Source: Butyricicoccus_A sp964387535 (GTDB lineage: Bacteria; Bacillota; Clostridia; Oscillospirales; Butyricicoccaceae). Taken from it: DNA of 20,507 nucleotides. Under the pieces are notes generated by a model. The model searched no databases. It saw nothing but the letters and a program-made list of their open reading frames with translations, and was not told the DNA's origin. This document shows, piece by piece, positions 7,259 through 14,538 of this stretch. Location of the stretch: the NCBI GenBank assembly GCA_964387535.1, contig CAYLXH010000026.1, forward strand, positions 1 through 20,507, in the 5' to 3' direction. Positions within the stretch are counted from its first letter, which is position 1. Each line of letters starts with the position of its first letter. The translations under genes and the position numbers were made by a program.

Positions 7259-7939
7259 ATGAATGTCTATATTGTAGAAGAGGATGAAGCGATCCGGCAT
7301 CTGATTCAATGCACATTAGAAAATAACGGCATTCAGACCCGGAGCTTTGAAAGCGGCAACGGTTTGTTTGCCGCTTTGGCCTGTGAGACGGTTGATTTGG
7401 TTTTGCTGTCGCGTATGGTTTCGGACGAGAGCGGACTGACCATTGTAAAACGGTTGAGAGCTCTGCCGGAGACACGAGATATTCCGATTATTGTGATGAC
7501 AGGCTGTATGGAAGAAATAGATATGGTTCGCTGTCTCGATGAGGGAGCGGATGATTGCATTCGGAAACCGTTCGGAGTGCTTGAGTTGCTTGCGCGTGTG
7601 CGTGCGGTCACACGAAGGAGAAGCGCGGAAAGCGAGAGGGAAAGAAAGGATGTTCTGAGCTGTGGGCAGATTCGGGTCAATCTTCCGCAGCGTATCGTGC
7701 TGTCCTCTGAACGGGAGGTAGTGCTGACGAAAAAGGAGTTTTCGATGCTTTGCTATCTTCTGGAGCATCAGGAGGTCACGGTTACCCGAGAGGAAATGCT
7801 CAAGCATATTTGGGGAACAGAGTATCAGGGAGAGACGCGCACGATTGATATTCACATCAATACGCTGCGCAAGAAGTTGGGAAACTGTGGTGCACAAATT
7901 GAAACACAGCGTGGTGTGGGATACCGTATCACGGCGTAA
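7259..7939 (+). CDS. PhoB/OmpR-family response regulator with Ser at the phosphoacceptor site
   Basis: DNA-binding regulator, 226 residues: receiver domain (1-118) and winged helix (about 132-226) with intact recognition region (TRTIDIHINTLRKKLG, 193-208; RGVGYRI, 218-224). The receiver keeps acidic E7/E8/D9, T81 and K103 (RKPF), but the canonical LLDxMLP reads LLSRMVS, putting Ser51 (TCG, 7409-7411) in place of the phosphorylated Asp. TCG differs from GAT and GAC at all three bases, so a single sequencing error cannot explain it. ATG 7259 is chosen over in-frame GTG 7250 because AAAAGG (7245-7250) is then 8 bases away. Its place after phoU suggests it is the activator of the two Pho-type promoters (inference). 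Confidence 0.92.
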   Translation: MNVYIVEEDEAIRHLIQCTLENNGIQTRSFESGNGLFAALACETVDLVLLSRMVSDESGLTIVKRLRALPETRDIPIIVMTGCMEEIDMVRCLDEGADDCIRKPFGVLELLARVRAVTRRRSAESERERKDVLSCGQIRVNLPQRIVLSSEREVVLTKKEFSMLCYLLEHQEVTVTREEMLKHIWGTEYQGETRTIDIHINTLRKKLGNCGAQIETQRGVGYRITA

Positions 7940-7957
7940 TAGAAATGTGAGGAACGT

Positions 7958-8731
7958 ATGAATGATCTAAGACAACGGGAAGGCTTTTTGTGTGACATGG
8001 ATGGCGTCATTTATCATGGCAACAAACTGCTGCCCGGTGTGACGGAATTCGTGGAGTGGTTGTATGCAGAGAATAAGAAGTTTTTGTTTCTGACGAATTC
8101 CAGTCGTTCGACACCGGTGGAGTTAGCGCAAAAGCTGGGACGGATGGGATTAGACGTGGATTCCAGTCATTTTTATACCAGTGCATTGGCAACGGCCAGT
8201 TTTCTTGCACATCAGGCTCCGGGATGCAGCGCCTATGTGATCGGAGAACACGGGCTTCAGAATGCCCTGTATTCCGTTGGGATTCCAATTAATGATGTAG
8301 ATCCGGATTATGTCGTGTTTGGCGAACCCGACAGCTACCATTATGATCAGATTGTTCGCGCAATTCGTCTGGTGGAGCGGGGAGCACGTCTGATTGGGAC
8401 GAACAGTGATTTGACCGGCCCATCCGAATCCGGTATTATACCAAGCTGCCGTGCAATGATTGCGCCGATTGAATTGGCAACGCATAAGACTGCATATTAC
8501 ATTGGAAAGCCAAATCCTCTCATGATGCGCACAGGACTGCGACTTCTCGGCGCACATTCGGAAAATGTGGCAATGATCGGGGATCGGATGGATACGGATA
8601 TTATTGCCGGCATTGAAACCGGACTGGATACGGCACTGGTATTATCGGGAGTAACCAGTAAGGCAGAGATAGAATGTTATCCCTATCGCCCCAGATTGGT
8701 ATTGGAGGGTGTCGGAGATATTCCAGAATAA
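7958..8731 (+). CDS. HAD-IIA family hydrolase (NagD/phosphoglycolate phosphatase-like)
   Basis: Cytoplasmic sugar-phosphate-type phosphatase of 257 residues. Motif I is DMDGVIYHG (13-21) with nucleophile D13 and acid D15; motif II is FLTNSS (44-49); motif III Lys is K184 in IGKPNP; motif IV is MIGDRMDTDI (206-215). The C2A-type cap lies between motifs II and III, as in NagD. Exact substrate cannot be read from sequence. It begins 18 bases after the response regulator and ends just before the second Pho-type promoter, so it likely belongs to the pst transcript and could release phosphate from organic esters during starvation (inference). Start ATG follows GTGAGGA. Confidence 0.92.
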   Translation: MNDLRQREGFLCDMDGVIYHGNKLLPGVTEFVEWLYAENKKFLFLTNSSRSTPVELAQKLGRMGLDVDSSHFYTSALATASFLAHQAPGCSAYVIGEHGLQNALYSVGIPINDVDPDYVVFGEPDSYHYDQIVRAIRLVERGARLIGTNSDLTGPSESGIIPSCRAMIAPIELATHKTAYYIGKPNPLMMRTGLRLLGAHSENVAMIGDRMDTDIIAGIETGLDTALVLSGVTSKAEIECYPYRPRLVLEGVGDIPE

Positions 8732-8732
8732 T

Positions 8733-8787
8733 TTTACCTAGATTTTACACATACCTGCGCGTCGATTTTACAATTCTCTGATATAGT
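8733..8787 (+). promoter_or_regulatory. Second Pho-type promoter, before the Na/Pi cotransporter
   Basis: TTTAC repeats at 8733-8738, 8744-8749 and 8767-8772 are spaced 11 and 23 bases. TGCGCG at 8756-8761 sits between them, and CTGATA leads into the -10 box TATAGT (8782-8787). Every one of these elements lies exactly 5841 bases from its counterpart before pstS. The predicted start is near 8794, which rules out a TTG start at 8792 for the next gene. Confidence 0.75.
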
Positions 8788-8833
8788 ATGTTTGGAAAAT
8801 GTAAAGACTAACCATAAGGAGAAGAATGAATCT

Positions 8834-10555
8834 ATGAGCAGTGAAATCCTAACCACTCTGGGTGGTCTGCTGGGAGGCCTGGCCGTATTTATTTATGGCA
8901 TGAACCTGATGAGTGAAGGCCTGCAGAAAGCTGCAGGCGAACGAATGCGACAAATTTTGGGGGTTCTAACCAAAAATCCAATTATTGGAATTTTGGCAGG
9001 CGCACTGGTAACGGCTGTGCTTCAGAGCAGTTCGGCGACAACCGTGATGGCAATTGGCTTTGTCAGCGCAGGCCTGATGAGTCTGCCGCAGGCGATCTCG
9101 GTTATTCTTGGTGCCAATATCGGTACTACGATGACAGCGCAAATTATTGCGTTTAAAATTGACGATTATATTTGGCCGATTGTGTTTTTGGGTTTTCTGC
9201 TTTACTTCTTCCCGAAAAAGGAGCAGGTGAAAAACATTGGTCAGACGGTGTTCGCATTTGGACTGTTGTTTGTCGGCATTACCACAATGAGCGGCGTGAT
9301 GAAGCCGTTGGCATCCAGTCAGATCTTTTTGGATATGATCGGTTTTGTCGGAGAGATTCCGGTGCTGGGAGTTTTGACTGGCGCTTTGATGACGCTGGTC
9401 GTTCAGAGTTCTTCCGCTACGATTGCCGTGCTCCAAAATTTTGCATCGCAGCCGGCCGCGGATGGCGTATCCAGTATTTTGGGACTGGCCGGAGCGATTC
9501 CGATCCTGCTGGGCGATAACATTGGAACGACGATTACGGCCCTGCTAGCTACGGTTGGTCAGCCGCGGCAGGCCAAGCGAACCGCACTGGCACACTGTTT
9601 CTTTAACCTCTCTGGAGCCTTCCTCTTTATTTGGTTTGTGCCGTGGTATGCGCAGTTTATTCAATGGATTTCCCCGAAGGGAAACGAAGTGGATGTCATT
9701 GCACGACAGATTGCCAATGCACATACGGCTTTTAACATTATTATGACCCTGATCTGGCTTCCGATGATTCCTCTGTTGGTCAAAATTGTGACCAAGGTGA
9801 TTCCGACTGTGGATACCATCGTAGCACCAGCGTATGAACCTCGTTTCCTGGATAACAATGTACGGCATCTCCCATCCGCAGCCCTGAAGCTGACCCGCCG
9901 TGAACTGGTTCGTATTGGTAATTTTGTGGTTGAGATGTCGCATCTTGCGCGAGAGGGATTTTTGGAGGGAGCAGACGAGCGTCTGGAGCGTGTGTATGAG
10001 TTGGAGGATGTCGTAGATATTCTTCAGGATAAGACGACCAATTACCTCTCATCCCTGTGCACGACAGGTTATCTGACCGTCAAGCAATCGGGAATGGTAT
10101 CCAATCTGATTCAGGCAGTCAGCCATTTTGAGCGGATTGGCGACCAACTGACGAGTATTTCTAATTTCGCAAAGCTCAAACGAGACCGGAAATATTCTTT
10201 TACGGATGCAGCGATGGAGGAATTGACAGAGATCTTCGAAAAGGTAATCATTATGTTGCAGGACACTGTGTGTGCATTTGATACCAAAAATACGGATCTT
10301 GCGTCAACCGTTGTACAGCGACAGGAAGATATCGAGACTTTGGAGAGAATACTGAGCCAGAAGCATATGGAACGGCTGCAGCTCGGACTGTGTTCTCCGG
10401 AAAATACGGTAACGTATACAGACGTTCTGCACGATCTTGCCAGCATTGGGGAGTTTTGCTCGGATATTTCTGAGATTTTACTCGACCCGGATTTGATTGC
10501 AGAGCTGAAAAGTGGTGATGTTGTGGATCATATGAAAGGAGCATCGACATCGTGA
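8834..10555 (+). CDS. Na+/phosphate cotransporter family protein with C-terminal PhoU domain
   Basis: Membrane sodium-driven phosphate carrier of the NptA/SLC34-related family, 573 residues. Two inverted transport repeats each carry the family QSSSAT motif (64-69 and 191-196) and a GxNIGTT motif (93-99 and 227-233). About eight hydrophobic helices end near residue 320. Residues about 350-560 are a helical PhoU-like domain with HFERIGDQ at 431-438. The ATG at 8834 is used; the AAGGAG site at 8816-8821 is 12 bases away, rather long. An upstream TTG at 8792 would lie before the predicted transcription start. The gene has its own Pho-type promoter, giving the cell a second phosphate route beside Pst. 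Confidence 0.93.
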   Translation: MSSEILTTLGGLLGGLAVFIYGMNLMSEGLQKAAGERMRQILGVLTKNPIIGILAGALVTAVLQSSSATTVMAIGFVSAGLMSLPQAISVILGANIGTTMTAQIIAFKIDDYIWPIVFLGFLLYFFPKKEQVKNIGQTVFAFGLLFVGITTMSGVMKPLASSQIFLDMIGFVGEIPVLGVLTGALMTLVVQSSSATIAVLQNFASQPAADGVSSILGLAGAIPILLGDNIGTTITALLATVGQPRQAKRTALAHCFFNLSGAFLFIWFVPWYAQFIQWISPKGNEVDVIARQIANAHTAFNIIMTLIWLPMIPLLVKIVTKVIPTVDTIVAPAYEPRFLDNNVRHLPSAALKLTRRELVRIGNFVVEMSHLAREGFLEGADERLERVYELEDVVDILQDKTTNYLSSLCTTGYLTVKQSGMVSNLIQAVSHFERIGDQLTSISNFAKLKRDRKYSFTDAAMEELTEIFEKVIIMLQDTVCAFDTKNTDLASTVVQRQEDIETLERILSQKHMERLQLGLCSPENTVTYTDVLHDLASIGEFCSDISEILLDPDLIAELKSGDVVDHMKGASTS

Positions 10556-10788
10556 TAGCTGACAGCCGGATTCCAAAAAAAGAATTGTGTGAATTATATA
10601 GCCGGGACAGCCGGGGAGATATTCACCTGAATGTCAAATCTGTGTTGTTTGGAGGCTATGATCCGGTTGAAACCGGAAAAGTAGTGGAACAGCTTAATTC
10701 CTATTATCGTGATATTATTGTGAGTCTCGTACAGGAAATTACGGAAAAAGATCGTGAACTCTCTGATTTTAGACGAAGAAATTCATAA
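10552..10788 (+). CDS. Small DivIVA-like hypothetical protein
   Basis: A 78-residue protein starting at GTG within a GTGA overlap with the cotransporter stop, with AAAGGAG 10 bases upstream, so it is translationally coupled. The segment SVLFGGYDPVETGKVVEQLNSYY (about 30-52) resembles the start of DivIVA-type domains, where an F-x-GYDP turn precedes a coiled coil. A charged helix follows (about 53-78). It is much shorter than DivIVA/GpsB. A role in placing or controlling the transporter is possible but unproven. It is followed at once by a strong terminator. Confidence 0.75.
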   Translation: MIADSRIPKKELCELYSRDSRGDIHLNVKSVLFGGYDPVETGKVVEQLNSYYRDIIVSLVQEITEKDRELSDFRRRNS

Positions 10789-10830
10789 AGAAAAGGAACG
10801 TCTCACGTTATCGTAAGACGTTCCTTTTCT
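10789..10830. terminator. Strong terminator at the end of the phosphate block
   Basis: A 15-base perfect stem (10789-10803 with 10816-10830) whose top extends by ACG/CGT around a TTAT loop, starting right after the stop codon at 10786-10788. T-rich sequence follows on the plus strand. The minus strand also has a T-rich foot, so it may also stop the tetR transcript. Between it and tetR (10831-11036) I see no gene. Confidence 0.9.
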
Positions 10831-11036
10831 GTTCTGTTTTCCACATTTTTATGTTATCCTTATCAGTCACAATAGACAGGATGGAATTTGGGGATTCCAG
10901 TTGTATTTGAGTGTGATATGAAATGTGAAAAAAATGAAAACAATTTGAAAAAGCGATAATAAGTCGATTTTTTGTCTGGTTTTCAGTTGATTTTCTGCGA
11001 CAGGTGCATTAAAATAACAATGTCAAGCGACGGACT

Positions 11037-11612
11037 TCAGTGAAGAGCTTGGCTGGAAGGAATGCGGAGAATTCCGTTGAAGGTCAATTCCAGGACGTTA
11101 TGTACTAATTGTTCTGTGGACACATTGGGGTGCTCCCGATACCAAACTTGCAGGCAGTTCGTAAGACCGCCGATGATAAAGTCCAAAGCCAGACTGAGTG
11201 GGACCGTCGGTTCCAAGTCGCCGGCCTCGACAATTCGGGTGATTTCTCGGCGCAGATATGCACGAAATTCGCTGGCGAACTTTGGGTCGCCTTTTTCGGA
11301 GAGCAACACGCAGAGAAAACGATTGGTTTTGTCGAGCTGGGCGATGGTTTCCTGCAGCATAGATTCACAATCACCGTGATTTTCTGGTTTTGGCCTTGAC
11401 TCACGCATTAAAGAATATAGCTGTTCTTCGACATAATCCAGAACTTGCTGAGCGTTTTTAAAGTAGATGTAGAATGTTGCACGATTATAGCCGGCGCGGT
11501 CTGTAATCTCTTTAATTGTAATTTTATTGATGTCTTTTTCGCAGTATAGATCCCAAAATGCATTGACCAGATTGTTTCGGGTTTTTTCTCGGGCATCTGC
11601 ATATGTTCCCAT
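11037..11612 (-). CDS. TetR/AcrR family transcriptional regulator
   Basis: Probable repressor, 191 residues. The N-terminal helix-turn-helix spans about 31-51 (ITIKEITDRAGYNRATFYIYF). The C-terminal ligand/dimer domain is helical and ends with the FIIGGLTNCLQVWYREHPNVS type segment near 150-170 that is typical of this family. Start ATG 11612 is preferred over in-frame GTG 11627, because the AAAGGAG site lies within the latter and 6 bases before the ATG. It is divergent from the membrane/zinc-ribbon gene at 11701, and a dyad sits in its own promoter, suggesting self-repression and control of the neighbour. Ligand unknown. Confidence 0.92.
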   Translation of the reverse strand: MGTYADAREKTRNNLVNAFWDLYCEKDINKITIKEITDRAGYNRATFYIYFKNAQQVLDYVEEQLYSLMRESRPKPENHGDCESMLQETIAQLDKTNRFLCVLLSEKGDPKFASEFRAYLRREITRIVEAGDLEPTVPLSLALDFIIGGLTNCLQVWYREHPNVSTEQLVHNVLELTFNGILRIPSSQALH

Positions 11613-11653
11613 AATCGCTCCTTTCACATGGTAAAGAGTGGTATTCTGGGGTT

Positions 11654-11682
11654 ATTATAACAACGTGTTGTTGGGTTTTCAA
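11654..11682 (-). promoter_or_regulatory. tetR promoter with a dyad operator in the spacer
   Basis: On the minus strand TTGAAA (11677-11682) and TATAAT (11654-11659) are 17 bases apart. The spacer holds AACAAC-N2-GTTGTT (11659-11672), a 6-base inverted repeat placed as a repressor site would be. It also lies about 30 bases before the ATG of the divergent gene at 11701. Confidence 0.75.
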
Positions 11683-11700
11683 GAGGTTCAGGAGAGAAAT

Positions 11701-12102
11701 ATGAGAGATTTTTTGCAAAGAATCATGTATGGACGATATGGCATGGATTCATTAGGACGTGTGACAATTTGGGGATACTTTTTTGTTCTGCTCGCGTTCT
11801 GGATATTACATTGGAAGATTTTGTACTGGATTTCCATGGCACTCTTTGTGATTACGTTCTTCCGGATGATGTCAAGGAATACCTGGAAGCGTCAGCAGGA
11901 AAATGTGAAGTTCCAAACAATTTGTCATTCTATTCACACAGGATTTCTGTTTCGTGTGCGAAAGCTCCGAGAATGGCGCACGTATCGGTATCGTAAATGC
12001 CCGCACTGCCAGTCTGTTTTGCGCTTGCCGCGTCGACGGGGAAAGCATTCGGTCTGCTGTCCGCGATGCCATCAGGATTTTGATATTCGAATCCGTTTTT
12101 AA
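11701..12102 (+). CDS. Membrane-anchored zinc-ribbon protein, hypothetical
   Basis: A 133-residue protein: a short basic N-terminus (RIMYGRYGMDSLGR), two hydrophobic stretches (about 23-40 and 41-56), a basic linker (57-98), and a C-terminal zinc ribbon with CPHC at 100-103 and CPRC at 120-123. A third extra Cys is at 119. ATG 11701 is chosen because a CAGGAGAG site lies just upstream; the in-frame Met further up at 11638 would lie in the divergent promoter region. Proteins of this build are frequent in Clostridia but I know of no assigned function. A good terminator follows. Confidence 0.82.
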   Translation: MRDFLQRIMYGRYGMDSLGRVTIWGYFFVLLAFWILHWKILYWISMALFVITFFRMMSRNTWKRQQENVKFQTICHSIHTGFLFRVRKLREWRTYRYRKCPHCQSVLRLPRRRGKHSVCCPRCHQDFDIRIRF

Positions 12103-12116
12103 CAATATCTGCTCAG

Positions 12117-12143
12117 AACCGCTGTCTTGAACAGCGGTTTTTT
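12117..12143 (+). terminator. Terminator after the zinc-ribbon gene
   Basis: Nine-base perfect stem (AACCGCTGT at 12117-12125, ACAGCGGTT at 12131-12139), 5-base loop, then a run of T to 12143. It stands 15 bases after the stop codon. Confidence 0.88.
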
Positions 12144-12152
12144 ATGGAATGA

Positions 12153-12181
12153 TTGACGGTGTTTTTCAAAGAGGGTATAAT
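12153..12181 (+). promoter_or_regulatory. Consensus housekeeping promoter of glf
   Basis: TTGACG (12153-12158), 17-base spacer, TATAAT (12176-12181). The predicted start near 12188 gives a leader of about 43 bases and excludes upstream in-frame starts for glf. Confidence 0.85.
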
Positions 12182-12230
12182 GAAAACGGGATTTGGAAGA
12201 GAATCTTGTGAAATAGGAGAGTTATATTGC

Positions 12231-13343
12231 ATGAACTATGATTATTTGATTGTTGGAGCCGGCTTTTTTGGCAGTGTTTTTGCGCATGAAGCAAAGAAAA
12301 AAGGGAAGACCTGTTTAGTGCTGGAGAAACGCCCGCAGATTGGTGGAAACTGCTACACCAAGACGGTAGAAGGGATTCATGTGCACCAGTACGGAGCGCA
12401 TATTTTTCATACTTCGGATCGAAAAGTTTGGGAGTATGTCAATCAATTTGCTGAGTTTAATCATTATATCAACTCGCCGATTGCGAATTATCACGGAGAA
12501 ATTTATAATATGCCCTTCAATATGAACACGTTCAGCAAGTTGTGGAATATTTCTACACCGCGTGAGGCACGTTCGATCATTGAAGCGCAGAGAGGCAGCA
12601 TTGCGCAGCCGAGAAATCTGGAGGAACAGGCTATTTCTCTGGTTGGAACAGATATTTATCAAAAGCTGGTCAAAGGATATACGGAAAAACAGTGGGGGCG
12701 TGATTGTGCCGAGCTTCCTGCGTTTATTATCAAACGGCTTCCGGTTCGTTTTACATATGATAACAATTATTTTAATGACCGTTGGCAGGGAATTCCAATT
12801 GGCGGTTATACGCCGATCTTTGAGCGCATGCTGGATGGCGTTGAGGTCCGCCTGAACTGTGACTATCTGGAGGATCGAGAGAAATACAATGCCATGGCCG
12901 ACAAGATTGTGTATACCGGTGCGATTGACCAGTATTTTGAGTATTGTTATGGTCCACTGCAATTCCGCAGCCTGCGATTTGAGAGTGAGATTTTGCCCGA
13001 GGAGAACTATCAGGGCAATGCAGTGGTGAATTATACGGATCGCGAAACGCCATACACGCGTGTGATTGAGCACAAGCATTTTGAGTTTGGTACGCAGCCG
13101 AACACGGTGATTACACGGGAATATCCGACTGACTGGCATGTTGGGGAGGAAGCGTATTACCCTGTAAACGATGAAGAAAACAGTGCCTTGTATGCCCGAT
13201 ATGCGGAGCTGGCTGAGAAAGAGACGAACACGATCTTTGGAGGCCGTCTGGGAGAATACAAATACTATAATATGGATCAGGTGATTGCATCCGCACTCCT
13301 GCTGGCGGAATCGGAATTAGAAGAAAGAGGAGCTCTGGTGTAA
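12231..13343 (+). CDS. glf: UDP-galactopyranose mutase
   Basis: FAD enzyme that interconverts UDP-galactopyranose and UDP-galactofuranose, the donor for galactofuranose in surface polysaccharides. The 370 residues match the usual length. The N-terminal dinucleotide loop is VGAGFFGS (8-15), then EKRPQIGGNCYT (about 33-44). HQYGAHIFHT (about 52-61) and WGRDCAELPAFIIKRLPVRF near 160 are family signatures. ATG 12231 follows TAGGAG at 12214-12219, an 11-base gap, and fits the promoter at 12153-12181. The gene stands alone here with no glycan cluster next to it. A bidirectional hairpin follows. Confidence 0.95.
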   Translation: MNYDYLIVGAGFFGSVFAHEAKKKGKTCLVLEKRPQIGGNCYTKTVEGIHVHQYGAHIFHTSDRKVWEYVNQFAEFNHYINSPIANYHGEIYNMPFNMNTFSKLWNISTPREARSIIEAQRGSIAQPRNLEEQAISLVGTDIYQKLVKGYTEKQWGRDCAELPAFIIKRLPVRFTYDNNYFNDRWQGIPIGGYTPIFERMLDGVEVRLNCDYLEDREKYNAMADKIVYTGAIDQYFEYCYGPLQFRSLRFESEILPEENYQGNAVVNYTDRETPYTRVIEHKHFEFGTQPNTVITREYPTDWHVGEEAYYPVNDEENSALYARYAELAEKETNTIFGGRLGEYKYYNMDQVIASALLLAESELEERGALV

Positions 13344-13370
13344 TACCACAGTGGACGATGGGACAAATAG

Positions 13371-13420
13371 AAAAGGGCGCAGAGGCTCAGCGTTGCGGCT
13401 GAGATCCTATGCGTCCTTTT
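13371..13420. terminator. Bidirectional terminator between glf and the flavoprotein gene
   Basis: Outer stem AAAAGGGCGCA (13371-13381) with TGCGTCCTTTT (13410-13420), one G-T pair; inner stem CTCAGC (13386-13391) with GCTGAG (13398-13403). Feet are A-rich on one side and T-rich on the other, so it serves both converging genes. Confidence 0.82.
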
Positions 13421-13421
13421 G

Positions 13422-14492
13422 TTATTCTTGGGAGCCGCAAAGCTTTTGGATGACTTCGGGGACCGTAGAAAGTTTGTTCACTTCACCAACACGGGCGCCG
13501 CAGAACACGAGCCCGCCGGTTTGTGCACCGTTGGCAGCATCGAACAGGGCCTGAGACAGGCAATAGGGGGAGCGTTCGGGAGAGCAAATGTCCGGCATAC
13601 AGCGGAAGCAATGTTGAATTGGGATTCCGCCTTTATCATAGGCTTGCTGGCAGAATGGTGTGTTGACTGCGCGTGCTGCAAATCCGGTTGGGCTTTTGAT
13701 GATACGGGCGTCACCGTCAGCTGCATCGATATATGTCTGTTTGAATGCATCGGATGCATCACATTCCTCGGTGGCGACAAATTCCGTACCGATCTGAACG
13801 CCGGATGCCCCCAGACCGACCATCCGGGAGACGTCGGCATGCGAATTGATTCCTCCGGCAGCGATCACTGGAATGGTGGTGCCGTGCTGCTGTGCAAAGG
13901 TATTGACATAATTGCAAACTTCCGGAAGAATTTCTTCCAGGGTTTGATTCGTACCGTTGTACAACTCTTCAAGTTTAAAGCCGAGATGACCGCCGGCCAG
14001 AGGACCTTCTACGACAACAGCATCGGGAAGACGCTGATGTTTTTTCCACCAGGACGTCAAAACCAGTCGGCAAGCGCGGACAGAAGAGACAATGGGAACC
14101 AGACAGGTGCGGCTTCCAGCGACAAGGCGAGGAAGAGAAAGAGGGAGTCCGGCACCCGAAATAATCAGATCCGCTCCGTGTTTCACTGCTTGCGTGACAT
14201 ATTCGTCATAGTGCGCATCAATCGACATAAAATTCATGCCGATGATGCCGGAAGGAGAGAGAGAGCGCGCGCGCTTGAGTTCAGAAGCGATGGAGCGCAG
14301 GTTTGCAGAGACTGGATCACGCTGAAAGTCTGGGTCGCGGAAACCGATTTGGACTCCGGAAATGATGCCAATTCCTCCCGCGTTGGCGACAGCAGAGGCC
14401 AGCCCGGAAAGAGAAATTCCGATTCCCATGCCGCCTTGAATAATCGGGAATCGGGGTTTTAAGCTGCCAATGGAAAGAGAAGGAAGATTCAT
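13422..14492 (-). CDS. Nitronate monooxygenase family flavoprotein (FabK/2-nitropropane dioxygenase type)
   Basis: FMN-dependent TIM-barrel enzyme of 356 residues. PIIQGGMGIGIS (16-27) is the family start; further on are IISGAGLP, EGPLAGGHLGF, IPVIAAGGI and GASGVQIGTEFVATEEC, which bind FMN phosphate. A Cys-rich segment near the C-terminus (CFRCMPDICSPERSPYC) is extra compared with classical FabK. It may oxidise nitronates, or act as an enoyl-ACP reductase-like enzyme; sequence alone does not decide. An AAGGAG site lies 6-7 bases before the ATG. Its promoter is covered by a perfect palindrome, so it is probably repressed by a specific regulator. Confidence 0.9.
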   Translation of the reverse strand: MNLPSLSIGSLKPRFPIIQGGMGIGISLSGLASAVANAGGIGIISGVQIGFRDPDFQRDPVSANLRSIASELKRARSLSPSGIIGMNFMSIDAHYDEYVTQAVKHGADLIISGAGLPLSLPRLVAGSRTCLVPIVSSVRACRLVLTSWWKKHQRLPDAVVVEGPLAGGHLGFKLEELYNGTNQTLEEILPEVCNYVNTFAQQHGTTIPVIAAGGINSHADVSRMVGLGASGVQIGTEFVATEECDASDAFKQTYIDAADGDARIIKSPTGFAARAVNTPFCQQAYDKGGIPIQHCFRCMPDICSPERSPYCLSQALFDAANGAQTGGLVFCGARVGEVNKLSTVPEVIQKLCGSQE

Positions 14493-14538
14493 ATGCTACT
14501 CCTTACGGTGAAATTAATTTAATAAACTAATAAAAACA

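Noticed and set aside
8792..8833. TTG start giving a 587-residue cotransporter
   Set aside because: The TTG lies before the predicted transcription start given by the -10 box at 8782-8787, and the family N-terminus fits ATG 8834.
10884..10901. Inverted repeat TGGAAT/ATTCCA in the gap after the phosphate block
   Set aside because: Six-base arms in an AT-rich gap with no nearby promoter or gene start; chance occurrence is likely.
12315..13139. A minus-strand open frame of 274 codons within glf
   Set aside because: Antisense shadow of a strongly conserved enzyme, with no plausible start signals.
13419..14462. A plus-strand open frame of 347 codons opposite the flavoprotein gene
   Set aside because: It is antisense to a gene with clear family motifs, promoter and ribosome site. 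Its own translation has no domain-like pattern.
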